This document shows positions 6,896-15,009 of a DNA stretch of 63,359 nucleotides, piece by piece. The notes under the pieces are model-generated. The model saw only the letters and a program-made list of their open reading frames with translations. It ran no database searches and had not been told where the DNA came from. A program made the translations under genes and the position numbers. Every line of letters begins with the position of its first letter. Position 1 is the first letter of the stretch. The DNA is from a virus. The stretch is from the IMG/VR virus record IMGVR_UViG_3300023179_000108, positions 1 to 63,359 of that record. One strand, given 5' to 3'.

Positions 6896-7096
6896 ATGAT
6901 TGAAAATATTATTAAGAAAATTAATAGTAATAATACTGATAGTATTATGCTTGATAATGAAGAGCTTATAGCTCTTATTTTAAAATCTGTAAATGATACA
7001 TTTGCCTATAAAAAAGCAGAATCGGCAAAATTATTTCATTATATTGATACAGAAGATCAAAGTGAAAAAATAGGTGTTCGTATTAAGTTCAATTAA
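6896..7096 (+). CDS. hypothetical protein, 66 aa
   Basis: Not recognised. Acidic and soluble. Starts 12 nt after the terminator with leader AATTTTAAATTATG; no clear promoter lies between, so it may depend on read-through. Confidence 0.65.
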   Translation: MIENIIKKINSNNTDSIMLDNEELIALILKSVNDTFAYKKAESAKLFHYIDTEDQSEKIGVRIKFN

Positions 7097-7100
7097 TGTT

Positions 7101-7247
7101 ATGTTAGGTTTCATTATTTTAATAATTTCATTTATTGCCACTATTGCTTGGTTATGGGCGGGAGGAATAGATTACATGAGAGAGAATCATCCTGATTATA
7201 AAGGTGAAGACTTTTTAGATTGGGATAAGGGTAAAAATAAAAAATAA
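7101..7247 (+). CDS. micro membrane protein, 48 aa
   Basis: MLGFIILIIS then FIATIAWLWAGGIDYM: one membrane helix and a short charged tail (HPDYKGEDFLDWDKG). It is a clear relative of the 38-residue protein at 10196, sharing IAWLW-x-GGI-x-Y and H-x-DYK. The shared motif supports both as real genes. Function unknown. Confidence 0.7.
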   Translation: MLGFIILIISFIATIAWLWAGGIDYMRENHPDYKGEDFLDWDKGKNKK

Positions 7248-7251
7248 TGCT

Positions 7252-7533
7252 ATGAACTACAAAAATATGCTCAAATATCTTCAAAGCAAGAAGATATATG
7301 GGAATAAATTAGACGCACCCGAAGTAACGAGAGTACTAAAGATCATCAACAAGAACCACGATGACGAGTACGGAACAGTAAACGAACACTACGTTGTCAC
7401 GTACGAGATCAGAGCCAACATACACAACAACGTTTTCAAAAGACAAACGTGTCTGGTAAATAAAGCATCCTATAAGTCTTGGGAAAAAGAAAAAAAATCT
7501 GTAATATTATTAAATCAAAACGAAAATGAATAA
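7252..7533 (+). CDS. hypothetical protein, 93 aa
   Basis: Not recognised. The coding sequence between about 7310 and 7450 is richer in G+C and uses C-ending codons unlike the surrounding phage genes, suggesting acquisition. It ends in NQNENE, and the bases for that tail contain the start of the next gene (8-nt overlap). Confidence 0.65.
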   Translation: MNYKNMLKYLQSKKIYGNKLDAPEVTRVLKIINKNHDDEYGTVNEHYVVTYEIRANIHNNVFKRQTCLVNKASYKSWEKEKKSVILLNQNENE

Positions 7534-7786
7534 CACACCAATCTTCCAAAACACAGAAATCATTCAAAACTACATTGAAAAAAACGGAAGTTTTTATCTA
7601 CATTACCGCCGTGATAAAAAACAATTCGAAGTCTTCACTCGTCCCACCCAACAATTCTATGTAAACTCATTAGAAGAACTAACACCAGATAGGTTTATGT
7701 TAGAAGAGGAAAGACAGAAGCAATATGAGGAAAATTATATAGCATATATGTTTAGATTGTGCCAAAAACAAAATGAAAATGAGTAA
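7526..7786 (+). CDS. hypothetical protein, 86 aa
   Basis: Not recognised. Starts inside the end of the previous gene and itself ends in KQNENE, with the next start (7773 or 7779) inside its last codons. Mixed beta/alpha look with RRDKKQFEVFTRPTQQF. Confidence 0.65.
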   Translation: MNNTPIFQNTEIIQNYIEKNGSFYLHYRRDKKQFEVFTRPTQQFYVNSLEELTPDRFMLEEERQKQYEENYIAYMFRLCQKQNENE

Positions 7787-8018
7787 TTACAAATCAGCAC
7801 ATTACGACCCCGTAACTTTGGAAAAATTAGAAATTGAAACTAACATACCAAACGAATTAGTTACTGATTTAAAACTTATGTTAGAACAAATGGAGAACTA
7901 CCTATCAACTCCGATAATAATTAACAAAGAAGATAAATCAGTTATGTGGGGATTAATGGATAAAGAAGATAAAACTTTGAAATATACAATATCAATAAAA
8001 CAAAACGAAAATGAATAA
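7773..8018 (+). CDS. hypothetical protein, 81 aa
   Basis: Not recognised. The start may be 7773 or the ATG two codons later at 7779. Third gene in a row to end in KQNENE, with the thymidylate synthase ATG at 8011 inside that tail. Confidence 0.65.
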   Translation: MKMSNYKSAHYDPVTLEKLEIETNIPNELVTDLKLMLEQMENYLSTPIIINKEDKSVMWGLMDKEDKTLKYTISIKQNENE

Positions 8019-9108
8019 CATCGACCGACAATACTTAGAACTTGTAAACCACATCCTACGATTCGGATATACTAAACAAGACCGTACCGGAACAGGAACC
8101 AAGTCCATATTCGGGTGGCAGATACGCCATTCTATGAAGGACGGATTTCCACTTCTCACTACAAAGAAGATGGCGTTCAAGACGATGGTGACCGAACTAC
8201 TGTGGATGTTACGCGGAGACACAAACATTAAGTATCTTGTGGATAATGGTTGTCATATATGGGATGGTGATGCTTATAAGAATTATGTAAATACACATGA
8301 AAATTATGAGTGGACAGATGAATTTTGTAAAAAAAATCTTAAAGATTGTGGAGACCAATGGATGGAATTGAGTAAAGAAGAATTCATCAACAAAATCAAA
8401 ACCGATGATGAGTTTGCAAAGAAGTGGGGTGAGTTAGGTCCAATTTATGGCAAGCAATGGAGAAAGTGGAAGCAAAAAGATATATTGGAATGGGGTTATA
8501 AAGAAGGGGAAGTAGAGGTAGACCAAATCGCAAACGCAATTCATCCACTGAAAACAGACCCTGATAGTAGGAGGATACTTGTGAGTGCTTGGAACGTAGG
8601 AGAACTTGACCAGATGACGTTGCCACCGTGTCACTACTCGTTTCAATTTTATACGAGAGAGTTGAGTGAAGATGAGAGATATGAATTATGTGCAGCACAA
8701 AAAAGTAAAATGACTGCAATCTCTGAAGAAGATTATATCAAATATAACATTCCAACACGAGCAATCTCTTTATCCTGGCAACAACGCAGTGTGGACGTGG
8801 GATTGGGCCTCCCCTTTAACATCGCATCCTACGCTCTTTTGTTGGAAATTATAGCCAAAGAAGTCAATATGGTTCCCGAAGAAGTGATTGGTAACTTGGG
8901 AGACTGTCACATCTATCTCAATCACGAAGAGGGATTGAAGGAGCAATTGACGAGGATTCCTTACGATTTACCCAAATTAAAATTCAATCCCATATTTTTA
9001 GCTAATTTAGAACAGAAAGGGTTTGATGAAGCTGTTAATGGACAAATCAATTTTGAGTTAGAGAATTATCAATCGCACCCAGCAATTAAACTTCCCCTTT
9101 CAAATTAA
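8011..9108 (+). CDS. thyA: thymidylate synthase
   Basis: 365 residues. Converts dUMP to dTMP with methylene-tetrahydrofolate. Visible blocks: QDRTGTGTKSIFG (23-35), FPLLTTKK, ELLWMLRGDTN, the active-site LPPCHYSFQFY with Cys207, and QRSVDVGLGLPFN (258-270). It is about 100 residues longer than the E. coli enzyme; an extra segment at roughly 95-139 and another at 218-247 account for it. It starts inside the tail of the 7773 gene. Its codon use is less AT-rich than its neighbours, in line with acquisition of a metabolic gene that boosts dTMP for phage DNA. Confidence 0.95.
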   Translation: MNNIDRQYLELVNHILRFGYTKQDRTGTGTKSIFGWQIRHSMKDGFPLLTTKKMAFKTMVTELLWMLRGDTNIKYLVDNGCHIWDGDAYKNYVNTHENYEWTDEFCKKNLKDCGDQWMELSKEEFINKIKTDDEFAKKWGELGPIYGKQWRKWKQKDILEWGYKEGEVEVDQIANAIHPLKTDPDSRRILVSAWNVGELDQMTLPPCHYSFQFYTRELSEDERYELCAAQKSKMTAISEEDYIKYNIPTRAISLSWQQRSVDVGLGLPFNIASYALLLEIIAKEVNMVPEEVIGNLGDCHIYLNHEEGLKEQLTRIPYDLPKLKFNPIFLANLEQKGFDEAVNGQINFELENYQSHPAIKLPLSN

Positions 9109-9125
9109 AAAACAATAATTATGAA
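9085..9125 (+). repeat. direct repeat copy A (thyA end plus leader)
   Basis: ATTAAACTTCCCCTTTCAAA and on through the leader and ATG of the 9121 gene; nearly identical to 9446-9486. Confidence 0.85.
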
Positions 9126-9432
9126 TCAAAAAACAATTACATTAGATGGTGTTGATTATTATTTGATACCAAAACCTAAAAAAACAACCCTACCAGAAGG
9201 AGTTGAAATTAAATTCGATAAAACAGAAATTAAAACATATTTTGATATAAGGGTAAGGGGTTGGTGTTCAAGAAGAACAAGTGATGGAGAAAATCCATGG
9301 GTTCTTTTTAGAAGAATTGAAAACGAAGATGGTAGCTTTGAATGGATTGATTGGACAACTGGCGGTGTTAGACCTACAAGAGAACACGAATTGATTGTTG
9401 AAAGTTGGTATCAAAATTATATAAATTCATAA
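9121..9432 (+). CDS. hypothetical protein, 103 aa
   Basis: Not recognised. Compact, Trp-rich protein with a beta-strand pattern (YFDIRVRGWCSRR, FEWIDWTTGG). Follows thyA after 12 nt. Confidence 0.65.
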   Translation: MNQKTITLDGVDYYLIPKPKKTTLPEGVEIKFDKTEIKTYFDIRVRGWCSRRTSDGENPWVLFRRIENEDGSFEWIDWTTGGVRPTREHELIVESWYQNYINS

Positions 9433-9445
9433 ATCGCGCTTAAAC

Positions 9446-9486
9446 ATTAAACTTCCCCTTTCAAATTAAAAAACAAAAATTATGAA
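9446..9486 (+). repeat. direct repeat copy B
   Basis: Second copy of the thyA 3' end and leader, now untranslated, directly ahead of the 9482 gene. Confidence 0.85.
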
Positions 9487-9643
9487 AAAGAACACATTTA
9501 CAGTTGAATACGACACTCAAGCAATTTTCACGGTGGATGATATTAAAAGTATTCTTAACGAATCTTTTGGTCTCGACATAATAAGATTGAGTGAGGATGA
9601 TGATGAGACACAGAAGTATGAAATAGTCAAATTGGAAAATTAA
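9482..9643 (+). CDS. hypothetical protein, 53 aa
   Basis: MKKNTFTVEYDTQAIFTVDD and on to KYEIVKLEN. Short beta/alpha protein, not recognised. Its leader is the duplicated thyA-tail sequence, which is the best evidence that it is expressed. Confidence 0.65.
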   Translation: MKKNTFTVEYDTQAIFTVDDIKSILNESFGLDIIRLSEDDDETQKYEIVKLEN

Positions 9644-9656
9644 AAAAACAAAAATT

Positions 9657-9890
9657 ATGAGCAAACCAATTTTCATTGTACGATTACCAGCAAAAAAATA
9701 TGAACCAGACATGATTGATGGTATTCAAGAAAGATTCAGCACATCGGATATATCTAATGACTATCATGTATTAGTTATGGCAGATGCATTTACAGGCGGA
9801 CAAACAAAGTTCGAATGCTTCAACGCTCCTCACACAGAAATGGAATTTGAAGAGCTGAAGCGTCGAGTGTTAGAGTTACTAAAAGATTAA
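9657..9890 (+). CDS. hypothetical protein, 77 aa
   Basis: Not recognised. Strand-rich start (KPIFIVRLPAKKY), helical end (EMEFEELKRRVLELLKD). Leader AAACAAAAATTATG. Confidence 0.65.
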   Translation: MSKPIFIVRLPAKKYEPDMIDGIQERFSTSDISNDYHVLVMADAFTGGQTKFECFNAPHTEMEFEELKRRVLELLKD

Positions 9891-9902
9891 AACAAAAGAA
9901 CA

Positions 9903-10193
9903 ATGAGTTACATTAGCATAGACGTAGACATCGATGATATCGTCTTAAGTATGAGCAAGTACGACAGAAGAAAGTTCTTCGAAGCAATGCAAGCGGAAGG
10001 ATACATTTCTGAGCATTGTGTTGTTACAGACAACGGAGAAGTAGAAGCTCCTCCGCTGGTTGAAAAAAAAGCAGCTGCATCTAGCCAAGATGATTTCAAT
10101 CTGGCACTAAAAAAACTATGGGACAACGGTTGGAAACTTACAAAAGAAGAAGAAGACTGTATTATAGGCATATCTAAACGGTTTATACTCTAA
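9903..10193 (+). CDS. hypothetical protein, 96 aa
   Basis: Not recognised. Residues 1-40 (SYISIDVDIDDIVLSMSKYD) have a pattern seen in small phage proteins; an Ala/Lys linker at 54-62 leads to a helical C-terminus. Confidence 0.65.
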   Translation: MSYISIDVDIDDIVLSMSKYDRRKFFEAMQAEGYISEHCVVTDNGEVEAPPLVEKKAAASSQDDFNLALKKLWDNGWKLTKEEEDCIIGISKRFIL

Positions 10194-10195
10194 CT

Positions 10196-10312
10196 ATGTT
10201 AGCTGCTATAATTTTAACTTTATCGTTTTCACTATCTATAGCTTGGCTGTGGACTGGAGGTATTGAGTATATACACAAATATCATAAAGATTATAAAGAA
10301 AATAATTTTTAG
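10196..10312 (+). CDS. micro membrane protein, 38 aa
   Basis: MLAAIILTLS then FSLSIAWLWTGGIEYI: paralogue of the 7101 protein. Its TAG stop overlaps the GGCAAAATAA element of the next promoter. Confidence 0.65.
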   Translation: MLAAIILTLSFSLSIAWLWTGGIEYIHKYHKDYKENNF

Positions 10313-10336
10313 GCAAAATAAATTTAATATATTTAT
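10312..10336 (+). promoter_or_regulatory. early-type promoter for the glycosyltransferase
   Basis: GGCAAAATAAATTTAATATATTTAT. Confidence 0.6.
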
Positions 10337-10351
10337 TGAAGAAAATAATTT

Positions 10352-11116
10352 ATGTATCTAGAATGTGTTACAGTTTGTGTTAATTACGGTGATTTCTTAG
10401 CTCAAACGTTACCTCAAAATAAACAACATTTTAATCACATGGTTGTTGTTACTACACCTAGTGATAAACTTACTCAAAAGATATGTGATTACCATAATGT
10501 TGAATATCTAGTAACAAATGAATTTACAGCAGGGGGAGCTCCATTTAACAAAGCTAAAGGTATAAATGTTGGATTAGAATACCTATCTCGGAAAGATTGG
10601 GTATTGCATTTAGATGCTGATATGTATCTTCCACCTCTTACTAGAGGTATTTTAGATCGTATTTCTTTAGTTAAAGAAAATATCTATGGTATAGATAGAA
10701 TGATGTGTCCTAATTTTGAAGAGTGGACTAAATTTTTGAATGAACCCGGTCCTCTTCATACAGGATGGGTTTATATACACCCAACTCGTTTTCCTATGGG
10801 TGTTCGTATTGGAGAATATATGAGTGAAGGATATGAACCCATTGGTTATTTTCAATTATGGAACCCAAACGGGTCAGGAGTAAAATTATATCCTGAAGAA
10901 CACGGTGCTGCAGACAGAACAGATGTTATATTTGCTAAAAAATGGCCTAGAGTTAAACGAGTATTAATACCTGAAATTATAGGTATTCATTTAGATTCAG
11001 AAAACGCTACTTTAGAACAAATGGGAATGAATTGGCAAGGTAGAAAATCAAAACCATTTGGTTATACTACTATAGAGCAGCATAAGAAAAAAGGATGGAG
11101 TATTTTTTCCAAATAA
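10352..11116 (+). CDS. glycosyltransferase family 2-like protein
   Basis: 254 residues. A GT-A fold is suggested by MVVVTTPSD, by NKAKGINVGLEYL, and by LHLDADMYLP with the metal/nucleotide-binding DAD at 88-90. GT-A enzymes move a sugar from a nucleotide-sugar donor. No membrane segment, so it acts in the cytoplasm. Targets might be modified phage DNA bases, virion proteins or host surface glycans; nothing here decides. It has its own early-type promoter. Confidence 0.75.
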   Translation: MYLECVTVCVNYGDFLAQTLPQNKQHFNHMVVVTTPSDKLTQKICDYHNVEYLVTNEFTAGGAPFNKAKGINVGLEYLSRKDWVLHLDADMYLPPLTRGILDRISLVKENIYGIDRMMCPNFEEWTKFLNEPGPLHTGWVYIHPTRFPMGVRIGEYMSEGYEPIGYFQLWNPNGSGVKLYPEEHGAADRTDVIFAKKWPRVKRVLIPEIIGIHLDSENATLEQMGMNWQGRKSKPFGYTTIEQHKKKGWSIFSK

Positions 11117-11117
11117 A

Positions 11118-11130
11118 ATATATTTATATA
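11118..11130 (+). promoter_or_regulatory. late-type promoter box
   Basis: ATATATTTATATA between the glycosyltransferase and the 11143 gene. Confidence 0.4.
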
Positions 11131-11142
11131 AAATAAGTTAAT

Positions 11143-11562
11143 ATGAACGATTACAAAACTAATCAAGAAATATTTTCAGCTTGGAAAAACCAGATTGAAA
11201 TGAGTCCTTCCTCTATTTTTAGTAAACAAGATGTCTTAAATGTATTAGATAGTGTATTTAAAGCTCTCAATCTTGTTGAAGGAGAAAGTACAGGTAATGG
11301 AGAATCATTTGCTAGTATTGCTAATGAAGCTATGAATGATTTTAAAGTAGAAACATTAAAAGGTTTAGCTGAGTTAGTAGATGAAGGTAAATATCATGAT
11401 GAATTAATGGATTTTTCTCAAATTGTATACAGCATTGAACCAGGTAGTGTTATAGCTGTAAAAGATGGAGTTGTAATAGACTTAGAAAAATTTGATGGAT
11501 TTTTAGAAACAATTAAAAATCGCTGTCTTAATCCTACTGTTCCTCTTGCTGATAATGAATAA
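11143..11562 (+). CDS. hypothetical protein, 139 aa
   Basis: Not recognised. Acidic helical protein. The part from IFSKQDVLNVLDSVFKAL resembles short helical segments in phage and Bacteroidetes proteins of unknown role. Confidence 0.65.
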   Translation: MNDYKTNQEIFSAWKNQIEMSPSSIFSKQDVLNVLDSVFKALNLVEGESTGNGESFASIANEAMNDFKVETLKGLAELVDEGKYHDELMDFSQIVYSIEPGSVIAVKDGVVIDLEKFDGFLETIKNRCLNPTVPLADNE

Positions 11563-11572
11563 AATGTTTTGA

Positions 11573-12295
11573 ATGAAAATTATCGCTATTAGTGATACTC
11601 ATGGTAAGCATAATCATGTAAGCTTACCGGATGGTGATTTATTAATACATGCTGGTGATTTAACCAATATTGGGAGAGAAATAGAAGTAGAAGAAGTAAT
11701 TAATTGGTTTTATCAACAAGCAAATCGTTATACTTATGGTATAGTGTTTATAGCAGGTAATCATGATCGTTCATTCGATCCTAAATTTAATTTAAATGAT
11801 GGAAAAACTAAAAAACCAAAATGGTTATTTAATATTTTATCTAATATTAAATCTACTAACCATATACACTATTTGGAGAACAACTCTGTTGAAATAAACG
11901 GAGTTAAAATATGGGGATCACCTATCACACCTTGGTTTGGAGGTGACTATTGGGCGTTTAATGCTCATAGAGGTCCTGATATAATGAAATATTGGGAACA
12001 AATTCCATCTGATGTTAACATAATAGTTACTCATGGTCCTGTAATGTATAAGTTAGACTATACAATATATGATAAAAAATACGTTGGTTGTGAACAACTA
12101 AGATATCAAATAGAAACAATAAAACCACTACTTCATATTTCAGGCCATATTCATGAAGGATATGGGTATGAATACAGCACTGATACTCATTATTTTAATG
12201 CTTCAATTTGCAATATCAATTATAATCCAATAAATGAACCTTGGAGTATAGATGTTGATTTTGAAAATAGAGATATTAATGGTGAGTTTTTTTAA
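11573..12295 (+). CDS. calcineurin-like metallophosphoesterase
   Basis: 240 residues. All five metal-site blocks are visible: SDTHG (Asp8, His10), HAGDLT (Asp29), AGNHD (Asn63, His64), VTHGP and SGHIHEG. The size and blocks fit the MPPED/YfcE-like single-domain phosphoesterases. The substrate is unknown; cyclic nucleotides, nucleotides or 2',3'-ended RNA are possible. The next gene starts inside its 3' end. Confidence 0.9.
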   Translation: MKIIAISDTHGKHNHVSLPDGDLLIHAGDLTNIGREIEVEEVINWFYQQANRYTYGIVFIAGNHDRSFDPKFNLNDGKTKKPKWLFNILSNIKSTNHIHYLENNSVEINGVKIWGSPITPWFGGDYWAFNAHRGPDIMKYWEQIPSDVNIIVTHGPVMYKLDYTIYDKKYVGCEQLRYQIETIKPLLHISGHIHEGYGYEYSTDTHYFNASICNINYNPINEPWSIDVDFENRDINGEFF

Positions 12296-12665
12296 AAATA
12301 TTATTATTTGTTTCTTTCCTAATGAGTATACTAAGTTTATTTATTTGGGATACATTGATTATTTATTTGAGAAAAATACAAAGGAGTATAGTATAATAAA
12401 AGATTTTATTTTAATTGTTGATGGAGCTGCTAGACCAAAATGGTGCCCTAAATGGTTTCTACGTTTATTAGAATTATACAGAAATAATAACTCAATAGTA
12501 AATAAATTACATAGTAAAATAACTAAAAATATTCGTATTACAGATATGTCAACTACATATCATAGCCATAATATTATTATACAGGGTTACTTTAATCCTG
12601 AAATTATGTATAGTATAGAAAGATTAAAAGAAAAATTATTATATGAAACCGATACACAAATTTAA
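12279..12665 (+). CDS. hypothetical protein, 128 aa
   Basis: Not recognised. I chose the ATG at 12279, which overlaps the phosphoesterase stop by 17 nt, over the in-frame ATG at 12252. Contains ILIVDGAARPKWCPKWFLRL. Confidence 0.6.
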   Translation: MVSFFKNIIICFFPNEYTKFIYLGYIDYLFEKNTKEYSIIKDFILIVDGAARPKWCPKWFLRLLELYRNNNSIVNKLHSKITKNIRITDMSTTYHSHNIIIQGYFNPEIMYSIERLKEKLLYETDTQI

Positions 12666-13038
12666 TGATGGCTCTGGAGCTACATTGTGCCATAAATGTT
12701 ATAAAATAATTAGTAATGGTTTTACTGATGATTTATATTGTGAAAAACATAATAATGAAGAATCTATTTACAAATATAGATTAGTTAGAGAACATGATGG
12801 ATTAGTTAAAACAGGTAATGTAGCGTATTGGGTAGAATGGGATGAAAACAATAGAGGTAAAAAACCACATCAAGAACCAGCAATAGGATATAGTTTTGTA
12901 CTTGACTTTATGTATGGTGATTACATTTGGTTAACAACACAAGTAGAAGAAATTTTAAGTAGGCAAGATAATTATATTAAATTTAAAACAAAAAATAGTA
13001 TTTACGAATTATTTATCAATGAGACAGAAAGTAAGTAA
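12643..13038 (+). CDS. zinc-ribbon-like protein, 131 aa
   Basis: An N-terminal CHKCYK...CEKH (about 16-36) looks like a metal-binding finger. The rest (YWVEWDENNRG, FMYGDYIWLTTQVEEI) is a mixed domain I do not recognise. Overlaps both neighbours by about 20 nt, so it is part of a coupled operon. Confidence 0.65.
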   Translation: MKPIHKFNDGSGATLCHKCYKIISNGFTDDLYCEKHNNEESIYKYRLVREHDGLVKTGNVAYWVEWDENNRGKKPHQEPAIGYSFVLDFMYGDYIWLTTQVEEILSRQDNYIKFKTKNSIYELFINETESK

Positions 13039-13225
13039 AGAAAAACGTCGTTGGTTTATAGTTATGAATTCTAAATGTCAATTTTTTTGTGGATTACAAT
13101 ACGGTGGAGAACTAGTTTGGACAGATGATTCTAATAGAGCTAAACCACTTGATGATGAAAGAAAATTTGAAACACTACAAGTATTATGTCGTGGTGAAGA
13201 ATTGATAATGGACTATATTAATTAA
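13019..13225 (+). CDS. hypothetical protein, 68 aa
   Basis: Not recognised. Basic start RQKVSKEKRRWFIVMN, then a short beta-rich domain. Overlaps the previous gene by 20 nt. Confidence 0.6.
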   Translation: MRQKVSKEKRRWFIVMNSKCQFFCGLQYGGELVWTDDSNRAKPLDDERKFETLQVLCRGEELIMDYIN

Positions 13226-13227
13226 TA

Positions 13228-13236
13228 ATATTTATT
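13228..13236 (+). promoter_or_regulatory. late-type promoter box
   Basis: ATATTTATT, ahead of the leader-type gene at 13251. Confidence 0.4.
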
Positions 13237-13250
13237 GGTAAATAACAAAC

Positions 13251-13496
13251 ATGAAACAAATTAATGAAGTTAAAAGAATGCAGCAATTAGCTGGTGTTTT
13301 AAAAGAAGAAGATACTTGGGCGGATGCAGCTAGAGAAGAGGCTATAGATGGTATTATAAAAAATATGAAACAAGAAGTGCAAGATTTAATAAGAATGCAA
13401 TATGGTGACACTGCAGAGGGTGTTTTAGATAGAGTTAAAAAAGAATTAAGCATGCATCAATTTGAAGTACCTGATACAGAGGATCTTCCTTTTTAA
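13251..13496 (+). CDS. small acidic protein with N-terminal leader-like helix, 81 aa
   Basis: Begins MKQINEVKRMQQLAGVLKEE, an amphipathic helix ending in Lys-Glu-Glu that resembles the leaders seen on proteins of the 49-63 kb region. The rest is helical and acidic. With its late-type box, this suggests a virion or head-internal protein (inference). Confidence 0.65.
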   Translation: MKQINEVKRMQQLAGVLKEEDTWADAAREEAIDGIIKNMKQEVQDLIRMQYGDTAEGVLDRVKKELSMHQFEVPDTEDLPF

Positions 13497-13583
13497 ATTA
13501 AAAAGAATCATTTAAAATATCCAAAGGACATAAGCATTAAAGAAGTTGAAACTCTTAATTATTAATCAATAAAAACAAAAACA

Positions 13584-13784
13584 ATGAAGGTTATTAAAGA
13601 AAATTACACGATGAAGTGGTTTGAGTTTGTTGATGAGAAACTTATCCATCATGAAGTAACTAATGAGTATTCAATTGCTTTAACAGATGATGGTAAGATA
13701 AAAAATATCATTAATGAATTTGGATCTTCAATAAGTGAAGATAGTGAAGTGTTTGAGTATTTCTCAAGCAAGTACAATGGTTAA
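13584..13784 (+). CDS. hypothetical protein, 66 aa
   Basis: Not recognised. Acidic, soluble. Leader AATAAAAACAAAAACAATG. Its end overlaps the next ATG. Confidence 0.6.
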   Translation: MKVIKENYTMKWFEFVDEKLIHHEVTNEYSIALTDDGKIKNIINEFGSSISEDSEVFEYFSSKYNG

Positions 13785-13974
13785 TTTTAATGAAAGCAAA
13801 GACGAATCATATATTCGTCGCCGCAATCATCTTTTAGAGATGATGAAAAAAGAAAAATGGGATGTGGATGAAAAACCACAATATAAAAAACGTGGTCGTA
13901 AAATCAAAGAAAAATCTAAATCAAATATTGATTTAGAAAAACCAAGAAACAAATATTATAGTTGGTTAAAATAA
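13777..13974 (+). CDS. basic protein with AT-hook-like motif, 65 aa
   Basis: The ATG at 13777 was chosen because it overlaps the previous stop by 8 nt; the frame is open from 13735. Lys/Arg-rich with KKRGRKIKEKSK, a single AT-hook-like GRK/RGR core, so it may bind AT-rich DNA. Confidence 0.55.
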   Translation: MVNFNESKDESYIRRRNHLLEMMKKEKWDVDEKPQYKKRGRKIKEKSKSNIDLEKPRNKYYSWLK

Positions 13975-13979
13975 ATGTT

Positions 13980-14234
13980 ATGACAGAACAAGAACTGATA
14001 GACGCTGGTTTTGAAAAACTTATAGAAGAAAATGGTGGTTATGAACCATTTTATTATTACTTTTGGGAACCATATGAAATGAGTGGTTTTGGTCTTATTT
14101 CACCTGCTAATGATGAAGTAAAAGATAATTTTTGGAAAATATACATGTTTGATGATGAAAGTATAGTATTCTCAGATATTAAAGAAATTCAAACACTTAT
14201 AGATGTAATAAAAAGAAATACTAAAATCAAATAA
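13980..14234 (+). CDS. hypothetical protein, 84 aa
   Basis: Start at 13980 (TEQELIDAGFEKL) after leader AAATAAATGTT rather than the in-frame 13962. Rich in Tyr and Phe in the middle (YEPFYYYFWEPYEMSGFG). Not recognised. Confidence 0.65.
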   Translation: MTEQELIDAGFEKLIEENGGYEPFYYYFWEPYEMSGFGLISPANDEVKDNFWKIYMFDDESIVFSDIKEIQTLIDVIKRNTKIK

Positions 14235-14236
14235 CT

Positions 14237-14482
14237 ATGGCTAAAGCTATTCTTGAATATGATCTTGCTAATCCTGATGATGTTATAGAATATAATAGAG
14301 TTAATAAAGTATTAGATTTAGCCCTAGCAATTTGGGATATAGATAGTTTTCTAAGATCAAAAATTAAATATGCTCCTGATGATATATCTCAAGAAAAATA
14401 TGAAGCATATAGTGAAGTTAGAGAAGAATTATATGAAATATTGAATAAGCATAGTATTAATATGGATAATATAATAAAATGA
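14237..14482 (+). CDS. hypothetical protein, 81 aa
   Basis: Helical protein; PDDVIEYNRVNKVLDLALAI followed by EKYEAYSEVREELYEILNKH. This shape is common among small phage proteins of unknown function. Overlaps the next gene by 4 nt (ATGA). Confidence 0.65.
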   Translation: MAKAILEYDLANPDDVIEYNRVNKVLDLALAIWDIDSFLRSKIKYAPDDISQEKYEAYSEVREELYEILNKHSINMDNIIK

Positions 14483-14967
14483 AAAAGTTTGAATGGTTAA
14501 AAATATTAAATAGCCCATTTAAACTGTTTAGTGTTAGATGGTATATTGGTAAAACACAAATTGGAGTACCTTATTTTTACCCTAGAAAATGGGTTAAAAG
14601 TAAAGAAAAACCGGGATATTTAAAACCCATACCACTTAAAGTAGGATTTGATTACTGTGATTTAGGATGGAAGACTAAATGGGGGGATACTGATTTTAGA
14701 TATGAATGGGGACCTGTATTTACATTTGTATTCTTTGGTTATCAAATAGCAGCAATGGTAGGATTTAGAGATAAAGAAGCTGTTCATGCATATTGGGAAG
14801 CATGGTTATGTTATGAATATGCTACAGATAAAACTAAATCCAAAGTAGAACGAATAGCTGAATGTAGAAAAATAATGCCTCAAATATGGTATAAATACAC
14901 TGATGGAAATAAAGAAACAATTGATTATTATGAACGTATACTTAAACCAAAGTATTTAAATAAATAA
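14479..14967 (+). CDS. hypothetical protein, 162 aa
   Basis: Rich in Trp and aromatic residues, with blocks VGFDYCDLGWKTKWGDTDFR and YEWGPVFTFVFFGYQIA that look conserved; I recall similar phage proteins without a function. Possibly a compact beta domain. Last gene of the 14 kb unit. Confidence 0.65.
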   Translation: MKKFEWLKILNSPFKLFSVRWYIGKTQIGVPYFYPRKWVKSKEKPGYLKPIPLKVGFDYCDLGWKTKWGDTDFRYEWGPVFTFVFFGYQIAAMVGFRDKEAVHAYWEAWLCYEYATDKTKSKVERIAECRKIMPQIWYKYTDGNKETIDYYERILKPKYLNK

Positions 14968-14970
14968 GTT

Positions 14971-14993
14971 GGCAAAATAATTTTTATATTTTT
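14971..14993 (+). promoter_or_regulatory. early-type promoter
   Basis: GGCAAAATAATTTTTATATTT upstream of the 15010 gene. Confidence 0.6.
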
Positions 14994-15009
14994 AATTAAA
15001 TAATAGGTT

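Noticed and set aside
8396-8719. Reverse-strand frames inside thyA
   Set aside because: The forward frame is an unmistakable thymidylate synthase.
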